Shown: in pieces, positions 33,559-43,149 of the stretch
Layout of the letters: the number at the start of each line of letters is the position of its first letter
Numbering within the stretch: the first letter of the stretch is position 1
Assembly (NCBI RefSeq): GCF_012027495.1
Contig: NZ_SNUK01000005.1
Coordinates: 167,238 to 231,237, forward strand
DNA: 64,000 nucleotides
From: Thermococcus sp. JdF3
GTDB lineage: Archaea; Methanobacteriota_B; Thermococci; Thermococcales; Thermococcaceae
Reading direction: 5' to 3'
The notes under the pieces: generated by a model
The model's database searches: none
What the model saw: only the letters and a program-made list of their open reading frames with translations
Told to the model about the DNA's origin: nothing
Program-made: the position numbers and the translations under genes

Positions 33559-36500
33559 TCAATCCTCCTCCTTCCTGAGCCTGAACCGAACCTTCCCGTT
33601 GAGAGGCCTGAGCTTTTCGAAGAGGAGGTCATCAATCATTACTTCCTCCGAGAGGCTGAGGTCCACGTCAAGATTGGCCTTGCCTTCAAGGAGCTCCTCC
33701 ATCTCCCTTACGAGATATGTCAGCACTTCCCTGTCCACGCCCTCAAAGCGGCCCTCCCACAGCGGCCTGTCAATCCTCAGGCTTCCGCTTACGATGCCCT
33801 TAACGTTCTCGGGGATGAGGCCAAGCGTATCAACGTCCTCAATGTCGAGGATTGAAGTCAGGAACATGCCCTTGTGCTCCTCTTTGAGGGTTTCAGTTTC
33901 AACGATTTCAATGCCAAGGTCTGGGATTAAACTCACGTCCCTGTAACGCGTTCTCTTGGGGCTCCGTCCTTCAATCGTCGCGATTGTCCTCGTCTCTGGC
34001 ATGATTATTGTCCAAGTAACCCCAACCGGCTTTCCGTCTTCAAGCCTAACCTCGTAAGAGTCCAGCTCTCCATGATTCACCGAGAGCTCCACCGTGAAAG
34101 AGTCTCTTCCGAGGGGTACGACCCTTGCCTCAAGCTGGACAGGTTTTCCCGGCTTCTCCTTCACCTGAGGAACTTCAATCTCAAGCTCGAATTCACCCTC
34201 TGTTATTGGGGTCTCTTCCCTCTTCTCAACGATGTGGCCCCAGAGAACCATGTCGAAATACCCTTCCTTTACTCTGCAGTCCTCCTCTCCAGTCACGAGG
34301 CTCTTCAGCGGAATTCCAATCTTGGATGATGGCGAATAAACCTCGTACCAAGTCTTCACCCTGAAGTCCTTGTCCCCCTGAGGCACGATTAAATCCTTCT
34401 CCTTCTTCAGCAGACTGCAGACCTGCCTGTGAAGGGCGATCTTTCTCGGCAGGATTAGGTCCCTTGGCTTAACGGCACTGGGCGGGTTACCCTCCTCCTC
34501 GGAGCTTGGAATCTCCTTGTGAACTTTCTTGAAGAACACCTCCCCATTGCGCTCAAGGCCGATCCTCAAGTCGAGAACGGCGTTCTTTATGGCCTCGCTA
34601 ATGTGGCTGTCCTCAATCATCGGCAGGCGCGTGTTCATCCTTATTATGGCGATGAGCTCCGAGACCCTGTATCCCTCGGGCCTCAGAACTTCCACACCGA
34701 CGCCCCTGAGAGTCTCCACGAGCCAGTCAAAGTCAAACTCGTCCACGATTTTGCCCTTGCTGAGCAGGGCGGAGTAAACGTTCTCAACGACTGACTTTGA
34801 GCTGGACGGGGCCTTGGTGACGCGGACCTCGTCGTCCTCTGGATAAGCCACCCCCCTGAAGGAGTTCACAATCTGAGTCTCAAGGTCTTCCAGACCCTTG
34901 CCCCTAATGTCCTTCACCATGTTCATCTGTATCTTGACAACTTCCTCACCGAACTTGCCGTATTTGGCCTCAATGTCCCTGATGACCTCATCGCACGCCA
35001 TTATCCTTGCCGTTGTCTCAAGGAGCGGTTTAAAGCTCCCCCCAACTGGATAACAGACGACAACCGTGTTTCTGTACGTCCTCGTACCGGTTCCATAAGC
35101 GTAAATCAGCTTCCTCAGAGTTCTTTCATCAACGTCGTCCCTCACCAGCACCTGGAGCTTGTAATCCAGAGTGTCGTGGAACTCCTGCGGGTCCTTTGCC
35201 ACAATGATGTACTGCTCCTTAAAGAAGGTCACATGATCCTCGATTTTAGCACCCTTGCCCTTTGTTGCAGTTAGTCTTTTCCTCTCCTTGATCATCCTGT
35301 TCACGTACTTGACGAGCTCGTTCCACACCTCGCCGGGTCTCATTTCGAGGAGCTCCTTGGCCTTGCTGTCCACCATCTGGGCCACGTTGGCGACGCGCCA
35401 GAACCAGAGAACTTTGTCCTTCTTGTTGAGATACACAAAGCGGACGCTCGCCGTTATCTCCTCAACGGTATCATCAATGTCCGTTGGAAGCCACCCGTTG
35501 GTGTCAAACTCGTTCGGCTCGTAAACGCCCCTCGCGATGGAATCGGCCGTTGGGAAACCCGGCAAGGGGACGGGCGAGTCAAAGGGATACGTCCTTAGGA
35601 AGACGTACTTGAGAATTATCTCCGCAAGTCCTGGGTTGGTGAAGTCCTTGAACTTGTCTCTCTCAATGTCAGTATCAACGATGGTGGCGTAATCCATGAA
35701 GGTTTCGCTCTTGCCGAACAGCATGCCCCTCAGCTTCTCGTGTTTGAGGTCAATGTGGTGGGGCATTATCATTGAGGGAGCAAAGCCCGTCTCGGAGTAT
35801 TTCCGGACCAGCTCCCTTACAACGATTCTCGTGATTCTGAGCATGTCCCTCGTCCTCTGCAATCCAGTCCTCTCGATTATCGTTCTGAGGACGTCCACGT
35901 ACTCCGGGTGGAACGGGTAACTCCTCCAGAGCTCGTCCTCAAGGTTATGCGCATGGCCGAAGACGTCGGTATTGCTAAGCTCCGAGCGCATTCTGGTCAG
36001 GGTCTTGACCCTCTCCTCATCATCAATTCCTTTGAAAATCCTCTTCTTGAGCACCTCAACGAGCTCGTTGCCCGCTCCAGAAGTCCTCAGCGGGGAGTAA
36101 AGCTCGGAACCGCCGACCCTGCTGACGGCGCCCCAGATGGCCATGACGACTTCCCTGTTGTACTCCTTCTCGACCTCAAACATGCCCTCCTTCTTCTCCA
36201 TCGGGAGCGTCATGACCATCGCGCTTCCGGAGCCGAGCAGGGCCGTGGAAAGCCTGTCAAAGAAGTTATCCACGTTCTTCGCGTATCTCCTGTCGTCCTC
36301 GCTCCCCGAGTTGTAAAGGTTGTCGAAGTAATCCACGATCTCATCAACGAGAAGGATTACTCTCTCTCCCCTGAAGAGCTCCCTCAGAGTGTCAATCTCC
36401 GGAACCGTGGCATTCTCGTCGTCCCTCTCGACGATGTAATACCTCCCGAGGGCGTGGGCAATGTAACCCCAGACGGTTCTCACCTTATACGGCCCGACCT

Positions 36501-36945
36501 CAAGGGGCTTGCTCGGCTGGCCGAGCCTGCCCTTGCCGTAAACAGGGACGATTTTAACACCGCCGAGGGCCTTTATCCTCTCCGCCAGCCCCTTGATCTT
36601 CTCCCTCTTCTCCGGATCGTGGCCGGCCAGAACCTCAGGATCAAGCATGGCATCCGGCTCTCTGAATGCATGATAAAGGGTAAGGAGCGTGTGAGTCTTA
36701 CCGCCACCGAAGAGGGAGTAAATGAGGAATATGTTGTGCCTCTCGCCGCCTTCGAGGGTCTCGACGAGCTTGCCGATGATTTCGAGCATCGAGTCGGTGA
36801 AGTAAGTCCTCCTGAAGAACTCCCTCGAATCGGTGTATATCTCAGGGGCGTTGCCGCTCACCACATCGCCGAGCTCCGGGGCCACCTGCTTGTCGAGGGC
36901 CTCGTCCATCACGTCGTCCCAGATTTCAAAGGCTCCAAGCTTCAT
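33559..36945 (-). CDS. DUF499-domain AAA-like ATPase
   Basis: A 1128-residue protein with Walker A IYSLFGGGKTHTLLTLYHAF and Walker B VILLVDEIVDYF in the first 220 residues, as in DUF499 proteins. The start GAFEIWDDVMDEALDKQVAP is also typical. The long C-terminal half has a beta-rich segment (about 930-1050). DUF499 proteins accompany DUF1156 methylases in archaeal and bacterial defence islands. ATG 36945 overlaps the methylase stop (ATGA), so the order of translation is methylase, ATPase, small protein, helicase. Confidence 0.88.
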   Translation of the reverse strand: MKLGAFEIWDDVMDEALDKQVAPELGDVVSGNAPEIYTDSREFFRRTYFTDSMLEIIGKLVETLEGGERHNIFLIYSLFGGGKTHTLLTLYHAFREPDAMLDPEVLAGHDPEKREKIKGLAERIKALGGVKIVPVYGKGRLGQPSKPLEVGPYKVRTVWGYIAHALGRYYIVERDDENATVPEIDTLRELFRGERVILLVDEIVDYFDNLYNSGSEDDRRYAKNVDNFFDRLSTALLGSGSAMVMTLPMEKKEGMFEVEKEYNREVVMAIWGAVSRVGGSELYSPLRTSGAGNELVEVLKKRIFKGIDDEERVKTLTRMRSELSNTDVFGHAHNLEDELWRSYPFHPEYVDVLRTIIERTGLQRTRDMLRITRIVVRELVRKYSETGFAPSMIMPHHIDLKHEKLRGMLFGKSETFMDYATIVDTDIERDKFKDFTNPGLAEIILKYVFLRTYPFDSPVPLPGFPTADSIARGVYEPNEFDTNGWLPTDIDDTVEEITASVRFVYLNKKDKVLWFWRVANVAQMVDSKAKELLEMRPGEVWNELVKYVNRMIKERKRLTATKGKGAKIEDHVTFFKEQYIIVAKDPQEFHDTLDYKLQVLVRDDVDERTLRKLIYAYGTGTRTYRNTVVVCYPVGGSFKPLLETTARIMACDEVIRDIEAKYGKFGEEVVKIQMNMVKDIRGKGLEDLETQIVNSFRGVAYPEDDEVRVTKAPSSSKSVVENVYSALLSKGKIVDEFDFDWLVETLRGVGVEVLRPEGYRVSELIAIIRMNTRLPMIEDSHISEAIKNAVLDLRIGLERNGEVFFKKVHKEIPSSEEEGNPPSAVKPRDLILPRKIALHRQVCSLLKKEKDLIVPQGDKDFRVKTWYEVYSPSSKIGIPLKSLVTGEEDCRVKEGYFDMVLWGHIVEKREETPITEGEFELEIEVPQVKEKPGKPVQLEARVVPLGRDSFTVELSVNHGELDSYEVRLEDGKPVGVTWTIIMPETRTIATIEGRSPKRTRYRDVSLIPDLGIEIVETETLKEEHKGMFLTSILDIEDVDTLGLIPENVKGIVSGSLRIDRPLWEGRFEGVDREVLTYLVREMEELLEGKANLDVDLSLSEEVMIDDLLFEKLRPLNGKVRFRLRKEED

Positions 36946-39900
36946 AACATTCCACCTCCAACGCTCCTGACGAGCCTCCTCATGAGGAGAACCTCAAAGT
37001 GGCCGTCCTTTTCAAGTTCCTTCTCAATATCACGCTCATCGGCCTTTATCCTGCCCCCCAACGGGGACAGGAGCTGGCCGTAAACGGCGGTGTAATATTC
37101 ACTCACCAGCTTCGCGATGTTGAGGGCCTCCTCGACTTCAGCGCTCCACTTCCTCCTGAGCTTTTCGATAACCTCCTCAAGGCGGGATTTTCCAAGCAAT
37201 GCGTGGTACTCGAGGAGCTGGAGGACGTCAATCGCGTTCCTCGGCTCCGGCTCAAGCGGGTTGAGGCCCTTCTCGTAAAGGAACTTCTGGAGCTCCTTGG
37301 CATCGAGGGCCTTCTTCCCGAGAAGGTCCGGAGTGTAAAGGGTAAACTCCTTCTTGCTGGCCGAGCCGGTTTGCTTTAACACTCCCCCCCTGATTAGGCC
37401 GTTCGGCTCGGTGAAGGTTGCAAGGTTGAGGAGTATTATGTCGTTGGGCTTGAGGGTCTTGTTGCCGAAAAGCACCTTGTATGCAGTGTAAAAGACTGCC
37501 TCGTTCGACGTTATCCTTTGACCCTCCTCGACCTCCGCTATGGCCTCGATTATGCCCCTTATCGTTGCAGGGTAAACGTAATCGTTGAGGACTTCCTCCG
37601 TCGGGAGCGGGCCCTTCGGCGAGAGGACTTCACCGTACTTGGTGACCTCCTCAAGGACAGCGGCCATTACCCCATAGAGCAGGTCAAGGCCGGCATAGCC
37701 ATACCTGATGAACTCCTTGGCTGACTCCTTGGCCTTTCTCTCCATCTCGGTCTTGAGGGCTGAGATCTGGACGGACTTTCTCTCTCCAGCTGGCTTCCTC
37801 CAGACTGCGACAATTGAGGTGTCGAGGCTCATCTTGCCCCTGCTGACGATGCTCGTCTTTGACTCGGTGCCGATGGGTACCGCCCTCGTTATCTGGAGCT
37901 TGGCCCTCCTCCAGCCGGCCTCGATGAGGTTAGCCCAGCTCTCCGGGTCGGTGTGGGCGTAGTAGGTAACCAAAAGTCCGTCGTCCTTTAGGTGATTCCT
38001 CATGGCAACAAAGGCCTGGCTGAAGAGGTTCTCGAAGTGTTGCTGTGCAATTTCTTTTGCTTCTTTTCCTGATTTGTTTCCAAAACGGGCGGGATACATT
38101 GAAATTTCTTTCTTCGCAAACTCCTGCCACTGAGTTTTGATTTCAACCAACTTGGGGCCGATTTTCTTGAAGAAGGCCGTTCTGTGGAACCTCGGGACGA
38201 GATTCCTCCCGTCGGAATCGCTCAAAGCCCTCTTGAGCCAGACGTAGTAGAAGTCGCTCAGTTCTGTGTAAGCGACATCATCAGCGTACGGCGGGTCAGT
38301 AACGATGACGTCGAACTTCTCGCCGAGGTTGAGCGAGGTCGCGTCACCCTGGAGAACTTTCACGGTGTTATCCCTTACCAAGTCAGTGAGGGTCTTCTGG
38401 CCAGAGGGGGCGAAGGTTGCAGTGAGATACTCAACGCTTCTTATTGTGTATTTGTGCATTCCCCAGAATGAAGCGCCTGAGTTGCGATTAAATGGTGTCA
38501 CATCACTCCAGTTCCAATTCATTGTGATACCCCTTGATGTGAACGTGTGAACAACTTTTATTAACCCCCAAAATCCTGAGTGCCATCCAGTAGTAACTGA
38601 GTTGTAATCTGCAAAGTGTACAAGGGTTGCAGTCAAATACGTCGCCACCGCCTCGGCGTACTCGAAGGCCTTCTCATCGCTCCAGCCCTCCCTGAGCTTC
38701 TCCTCCTCAACTCTCTTCCCGACCTCGCGGATGAGCTTTACAATCTTAATCAGCGTGAGGAGCTGGCGCGGGTTGAAGAGGTTGTTCCAGCTCATGAATA
38801 CTTTGTAAATATCTCCAAGAGTTGCCCCCCCGTAGGGCTGCATTTTTTCTGTCGGCACGTCCGGGTCCTTCCTCTCGAGCAGTTCCTTAACCTTCTCCTT
38901 CGCCTTCCACAGCCTCTCGTTGTCCTCTTTTCCAGCGGGCTCGAAAATTAAGTCCCTGTCTTTAACCTTGACCTTCACGAGGAGCCTCTGACGAGCGAAG
39001 CTTTCATCTCCCTCGTGGTACTTCTTGAGCGCGAACTTCACATAAAACTCATTGGTACCTTTAACTCTCTCCGTGTAGTGTCTTCCGCTCTTGTCAGCGT
39101 ACTTTATTGCGTTGCCACAGAGCAAGCACCTCAACTGTTTTTGCTGATTGCTAATGTTCGCCTCAGGAACCTTGAAAATCACCTTCTCTCCCTCGACCTT
39201 AAAGTCGCCCTCCTTGAGCTTCCCGCTCTTTACCGCTTCCCTGGCCTTCCTCACATAAACCTCGCCCTCGAAGGTTATCTCCCCCGCCTTGGTGTCCACC
39301 TTTGCCTTTGACACATCGCCGAGGATTTCGTTGAGGTCGATGACCCTTATCCTGACCTCATCGCCGTCCCGCTCGGGCTTCATGTATGCCAGTCTCTTGT
39401 AACCCTTGCCGTCCTTAACCCTCGCCAGCCAGTAATTGCCGATGGCCGGAGTCCACCTGTCACAGTGGGGGCACTTCACCTCCCAGGTGCCGATGTAAAC
39501 GGCAACGTCATCGTCGTAAAGCTCCCTGATTTCGGGGTTGTTCTTCAGCTGCTCGGTTATCCAGTTGCCCCATCTCTCGACGTCCTTCACGAGGGGCTTT
39601 CCGAACTTCTTCGGGTAATCAAGGACGGCTTTTAGGAAGACGTAAGTTGTGGGGAGAAGCTCGACGGCGGTAACGTCCAATCCGAGGCGGAGCCCTTCGA
39701 GCGGTATTGAGCCAAAACCGGCGAAGGGGTCGAGGAGCTTCTTGCCCCTGAAGTACTTCTCCCATTCGGCCGGAATCTTAGGGTTGGCGCGGTGGGGAGT
39801 CTTTTCATTTAGGTCGATGAGCGTTTTAAAGCGGTTCTCGTCAATGTCCTCCGGTAAAAGTGCTCCAGCAATTACGGCCCTCGCTCCAACGAGGGGCTTT

Positions 39901-40019
39901 CTCGTCCAGTAGAAGACCATCTCCCAGTACGGCGGCCTTGCCGGGCCCTTCTCTTTGAGGCTCTTCTCATTGACCTCCCAGATTGGAAACCGGGGGCTTT
40001 CGATAAATCTCCTCTCCAT
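36942..40019 (-). CDS. DUF1156-domain DNA methyltransferase
   Basis: A 1025-residue methylase. The DUF1156 start (RRFIESPRFPIWEVNEKSL, then RKPLVGARAVIAGALLPED) leads to the SAM motif KLLDPFAGFGSIPLEGLRLG and, about 430 residues later, the catalytic DPPYADDVAYTELSDFYYVW. Zinc-ribbon cysteines (CPHCDRWTP, CLLCGNAI) lie between. The DPPY motif indicates N6-adenine or N4-cytosine methylation. ATG 40019 has GGGTGTG upstream and a TATTTATTG box 36-44 bases upstream. The frame stays open to 40262, so a longer N-terminus is possible but lacks family sequence. Confidence 0.88.
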   Translation of the reverse strand: MERRFIESPRFPIWEVNEKSLKEKGPARPPYWEMVFYWTRKPLVGARAVIAGALLPEDIDENRFKTLIDLNEKTPHRANPKIPAEWEKYFRGKKLLDPFAGFGSIPLEGLRLGLDVTAVELLPTTYVFLKAVLDYPKKFGKPLVKDVERWGNWITEQLKNNPEIRELYDDDVAVYIGTWEVKCPHCDRWTPAIGNYWLARVKDGKGYKRLAYMKPERDGDEVRIRVIDLNEILGDVSKAKVDTKAGEITFEGEVYVRKAREAVKSGKLKEGDFKVEGEKVIFKVPEANISNQQKQLRCLLCGNAIKYADKSGRHYTERVKGTNEFYVKFALKKYHEGDESFARQRLLVKVKVKDRDLIFEPAGKEDNERLWKAKEKVKELLERKDPDVPTEKMQPYGGATLGDIYKVFMSWNNLFNPRQLLTLIKIVKLIREVGKRVEEEKLREGWSDEKAFEYAEAVATYLTATLVHFADYNSVTTGWHSGFWGLIKVVHTFTSRGITMNWNWSDVTPFNRNSGASFWGMHKYTIRSVEYLTATFAPSGQKTLTDLVRDNTVKVLQGDATSLNLGEKFDVIVTDPPYADDVAYTELSDFYYVWLKRALSDSDGRNLVPRFHRTAFFKKIGPKLVEIKTQWQEFAKKEISMYPARFGNKSGKEAKEIAQQHFENLFSQAFVAMRNHLKDDGLLVTYYAHTDPESWANLIEAGWRRAKLQITRAVPIGTESKTSIVSRGKMSLDTSIVAVWRKPAGERKSVQISALKTEMERKAKESAKEFIRYGYAGLDLLYGVMAAVLEEVTKYGEVLSPKGPLPTEEVLNDYVYPATIRGIIEAIAEVEEGQRITSNEAVFYTAYKVLFGNKTLKPNDIILLNLATFTEPNGLIRGGVLKQTGSASKKEFTLYTPDLLGKKALDAKELQKFLYEKGLNPLEPEPRNAIDVLQLLEYHALLGKSRLEEVIEKLRRKWSAEVEEALNIAKLVSEYYTAVYGQLLSPLGGRIKADERDIEKELEKDGHFEVLLMRRLVRSVGGGML

Positions 40020-40440
40020 GTTATTCACACCCGGGTAACTTAACACCGCCCGCAATAAATACCTTTTGATGATGGGCGATACATCGTGTAACGCCCCGGG
40101 TGTTGCCCCCCACGGAATCCTTATTATGGGATTCATCCCAAAATGAACGGGTACGGTGACTTTCACAAGAACCTCTCGCCTGTTCCCCGTCACGACCCCG
40201 GAATGGGGTATGAGGGGCGGTGGAGCGGGCGGTTTCTGATGTCTTTTAATGTCTTTACTCAATTTCCATTAAAGTTGAGAGGCCATCAGTACAGTAAATC
40301 CCGGTGAGGATTAGGCTGAGGTGTATTGAGGAAAGTGGAATCTGAAACATACTTATGGCCTTATGACGCAGTAACTTTCAAAAAATTTAAATCAGAGATT
40401 GAGCGATTGTCTTAATGTGCCGTTGTTGCGGGTGGAGGAA
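40020..40440. promoter_or_regulatory. 421-base divergent promoter region between two defence-like operons
   Basis: The minus promoter box is TATTTATTG (+ strand 40053-40061) for the methylase operon; the plus box is AAATTTAAATC (40383-40393) for the 40441 operon. A GAATCC-N8-GGATTC inverted repeat lies at 40115-40134. The DUF1156 frame is open as far as 40262. No other gene is supported. Confidence 0.5.
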
Positions 40441-41064
40441 ATGTCCCGGGAGTTTCACGACGAGAATGATCTCAAAACCATCGAATACCTCATCTTGCTT
40501 ATCCTGGGGAAGGCTGGTGGCGAGATTAGCGTTCTCCACCTGCAGAAGATATTCTTCTTCCTCTGGAAGTTCCACCCTGAGGTAAGACGGCTTGTGGAGT
40601 TCGTGCCTCATCTGAAAGGGCCGTTTTCTGATGACTTGGATGATGCGATAAAAAATCCCCTTTACGTTGTGGACTGCTGGGAATACCGTCCCCCGAGAAA
40701 CAAATCAAAGGCTGAGAAGGCCAAAGGTGGATACCTCGTAATTACAGACAAGGGTGAAAGGGTTTACAGAAAGCTTATTGAAGGGTTGAAAAGAAAGGCT
40801 CAGGAAGACAAAGACGCCCTTGCCCTTCTCTCCGCCGTGGAACTTATCGTTCCGCTTTACACTAAGCTTTCGTGGGACGAACTTCTTTTCCTGCTTTACA
40901 CTGACGAGACCAACAAGGAGTATTCGATTAAATCTGAATTATCTCGCGATGTCTTGAAAAATGCCGAGAGTATCGTTAATCGTCTTGTCAGGAAGGGCAT
41001 AATAACCGAAGATATGAAGGCGGCCCTCCTCCAAAGAGCAAAGAGTGCAAGGTGGATAATATGA
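40441..41064 (+). CDS. YwgA/Panacea (DUF4065)-like protein
   Basis: A 207-residue protein. Its first 90 residues follow the pattern of YwgA/SocA-like Panacea proteins: IEYLILLILGKAGGEISVLH, LQKIFFFLWKF, then VPHLKGPFSDDLDDAIKNPL. Panacea domains are known as antitoxins paired with many different toxins. The helical C-terminal half is unfamiliar. ATG 40441 has GGGTGGAGG upstream. It overlaps the next (PIN) gene by four bases. A neutralising role toward the PIN protein is inference from the operon. Confidence 0.65.
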   Translation: MSREFHDENDLKTIEYLILLILGKAGGEISVLHLQKIFFFLWKFHPEVRRLVEFVPHLKGPFSDDLDDAIKNPLYVVDCWEYRPPRNKSKAEKAKGGYLVITDKGERVYRKLIEGLKRKAQEDKDALALLSAVELIVPLYTKLSWDELLFLLYTDETNKEYSIKSELSRDVLKNAESIVNRLVRKGIITEDMKAALLQRAKSARWII

Positions 41065-41642
41065 GTCGAAGGGAGTCTGTGGTGGGGGACAGCTCGTTTT
41101 ATATTGCGTTTTTAGCTGAGAATGAAATCAATGACGGAATGTTCTTAGCAAATCTCCTGAGAAAATATAACTTCCTCATGGGCCGGGTGGTTTATGATGA
41201 GATCTCGCGGAAAAACCAGGCGGAGATTGAAAGAATCGGATTGAGTGAGTTAGTGGAATTCGCAGACGAGTACGATTATGCTGCGTTGCTCAGTATAATA
41301 GGGGATAAGGTTTTTGAGAAAGGAGAATATGAGAGTGTGGCAATTGCTTATACCAAGTACATTGAGGGAAGTCTCCACTCTCTTATCATGGACGACCGAA
41401 AGGCCCGGAAGTGGGTCGAGCAGAATTTTTCAGAGCTGAAGAAGTTCCTCCGGTACAGTCTCAGGTTTTTGGTGAATGCATACAAGGTGGATAAGAGGCT
41501 CACAAAGGATGAAGTCCTTCACGTTCTTTTCAGTGTCATTGATTCGATTGAAAGGGGAGGTCGGCCGTTTAATCTGAGTAAAACTGGGATAACCCTTGTG
41601 GAACAGCTCATTGAAGAGGTGGAGCGAAGTGGCGAGAATTGA
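41061..41642 (+). CDS. PIN-domain-like protein (possible toxin nuclease)
   Basis: A 193-residue protein whose first 120 residues match a VapC-like PIN pattern: VVGDSSFYIAFLAENE (first Asp), VVYDEISRKNQ (Glu), KGEYESVAIAY (Glu) and SLIMDDRKARKWVE (Asp). These acidic residues would hold the metal of an RNase. The C-terminal 70 residues are helical and unusual for VapC. ATG 41061 overlaps the upstream stop as ATGA. With the Panacea-like protein it may form a toxin-antitoxin or abortive-infection unit. Confidence 0.65.
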   Translation: MSRRESVVGDSSFYIAFLAENEINDGMFLANLLRKYNFLMGRVVYDEISRKNQAEIERIGLSELVEFADEYDYAALLSIIGDKVFEKGEYESVAIAYTKYIEGSLHSLIMDDRKARKWVEQNFSELKKFLRYSLRFLVNAYKVDKRLTKDEVLHVLFSVIDSIERGGRPFNLSKTGITLVEQLIEEVERSGEN

Positions 41643-42963
41643 ATTGCATACTGGGGTTGAGGAAAGCATTTCGGCCGAGGACGTCCCGGGATTCGTTATC
41701 AAGAAGGTTGACCTCGGGGGAATTCGCCTTGAGACTCCGGTGAGGACTCTTTATCTGAGCAAGGATGTGCCTGTCCGCGCCCGTCGGAGAATTCTCGACT
41801 TGAAGGAGAGGAAAGAGACGCTCTTCGAAGTCAATCGAACGATTTATATGGACAGAAGTTACAATTCGATACTTCATGCCGTTAGGGAAAGTGATGATGA
41901 CGGCATTAGGGATACTTTTAAGCTGAGCGAGGAACTGGCTAATTATAACATTGCTCTGCCGCTTTCATTTTCCAAGTTCCCTCAGAAGGTCTTTGGGATG
42001 GAATACTTTGAAAGATTTTTGGATTATCTTCACGAATACTCTGCGGTACTGTTCGTTCCACATGTGAGATTTGCTCGTGAAACTGGTGCAACCGCTGTTA
42101 ATTATGGTGCGCGGTCTTTTGTAAGGTATGTTGATCATGTCGTTGAAACCTTGAACGAGTGGAATACCAAACCAATCTTTGTGCCGCTTGATGTGGATTA
42201 TCCAGCGGAAACCACAAAGAGCATTATCGCTCATTATGCAGAGAAGGGATATACCAACATTTGGGTGGATTTCAAAGGCCACACATTTACCAAAAGCCGC
42301 TCAGGAAGAATGAGGTCCCTTAAGAGGCTTATTGATGATTTCTTCGGGGAGGAAAGCAAAAACGTCATTATTTACCTCTCAAATATCAAGAAGATACAGA
42401 GGGAACATCCAAGGGAAGTTAAGCTTAGGCCATCGGATATCTTCGGCACTTTTGTATATGGTGATATTGTTGGTATTCCGTGGAAGGGAATCGTTTGGCC
42501 GTCTAAGGGTTCGGACCCTGAAAACGATGATTATTGGATCAAAAAAGGTTTTTCAACCCAGGAAGAGTATGAAAAAGCGGTATTTAAGAGAGATACCAGC
42601 CTCTTTGATAATGATTCATATTATTATTGGCATCCAGACAAGATACGCTTCAGGGATACGAACCTTGACAGGCTTCGGGAAGAGATTCTTTCAATGAAGA
42701 TGAGACAAAAGTCAGTGGCCGAAAGGATTAGCCATTCGATAAGCAATGTTATCGCACTTCGTGAGCTCAGTGAACTCAAGCGTAAAGTCTTGTCTGAGGG
42801 AACAATCCGGGACCACCTGGAGAGCAGAGAATACTTTGCCACAGCTGGCAAAAAAATGCTGGAGAGTATAAGCATCAGACCAAGAAAGCGGCGGACGGGC
42901 AAAAAGAAAACAACTGAGAAACCAAAGAAGAATTTGTTTGATTTCATGGATTCTTTTGATTGA
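41629..42963 (+). CDS. Unknown protein of the PIN operon, alternating alpha/beta
   Basis: A 444-residue protein not recognised. Residues about 90-280 alternate strands and helices (SAVLFVPHVRFARETGATAV, KPIFVPLDVDYPAE, YTNIWVDFKGHTF, KNVIIYLSNIKKI), which suggests a TIM-barrel-like core such as that of tRNA-guanine transglycosylase relatives; this is a weak guess. A lysine/arginine-rich linker (RPRKRRTGKKKTTEKPKK) leads to the ending NLFDFMDSFD. GTG 41629 has GAGGTGGAG upstream and overlaps the PIN gene by 14 bases. Base composition is AT-richer than the chromosome. Confidence 0.6.
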   Translation: MARIELHTGVEESISAEDVPGFVIKKVDLGGIRLETPVRTLYLSKDVPVRARRRILDLKERKETLFEVNRTIYMDRSYNSILHAVRESDDDGIRDTFKLSEELANYNIALPLSFSKFPQKVFGMEYFERFLDYLHEYSAVLFVPHVRFARETGATAVNYGARSFVRYVDHVVETLNEWNTKPIFVPLDVDYPAETTKSIIAHYAEKGYTNIWVDFKGHTFTKSRSGRMRSLKRLIDDFFGEESKNVIIYLSNIKKIQREHPREVKLRPSDIFGTFVYGDIVGIPWKGIVWPSKGSDPENDDYWIKKGFSTQEEYEKAVFKRDTSLFDNDSYYYWHPDKIRFRDTNLDRLREEILSMKMRQKSVAERISHSISNVIALRELSELKRKVLSEGTIRDHLESREYFATAGKKMLESISIRPRKRRTGKKKTTEKPKKNLFDFMDSFD

Positions 42964-43074
42964 GTGGAAGTTCGCCCTTTCAGGGTGAGGGATCCTGTCT
43001 CTGGAAGATACAGTAAGAAGGTCAAAGAGATAAAAAGCAAGATTCCCATCAGAAGCCCACGAAGCAGCACTTAA
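42964..43074 (+). CDS. Possible small basic protein (36 residues)
   Basis: GTG 42964 directly follows the TGA of the upstream gene and opens a short frame rich in Lys and Arg (VEVRPFRVRDPVSGRYSKKV...) that ends at TAA 43072-43074. It could be a translated tail gene of the PIN operon. There is no separate ribosome site; support is weak. Confidence 0.3.
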   Translation: MEVRPFRVRDPVSGRYSKKVKEIKSKIPIRSPRSST

Positions 43075-43149
43075 TTCTACCCGTCCTCATAAGACTTTTT
43101 TGTCAGAGAATCCGTGTCTGATTTTGAAAGATACGATAATTGCTGTGGC

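Noticed and set aside
40295..40352. C/D box-like series (GTGAGGA, CTGA, TGAGGA, CTGA)
   Set aside because: The guide spaces are only about 5 and 8 bases and the C boxes lack TGATGA, so it cannot be a normal guide RNA.
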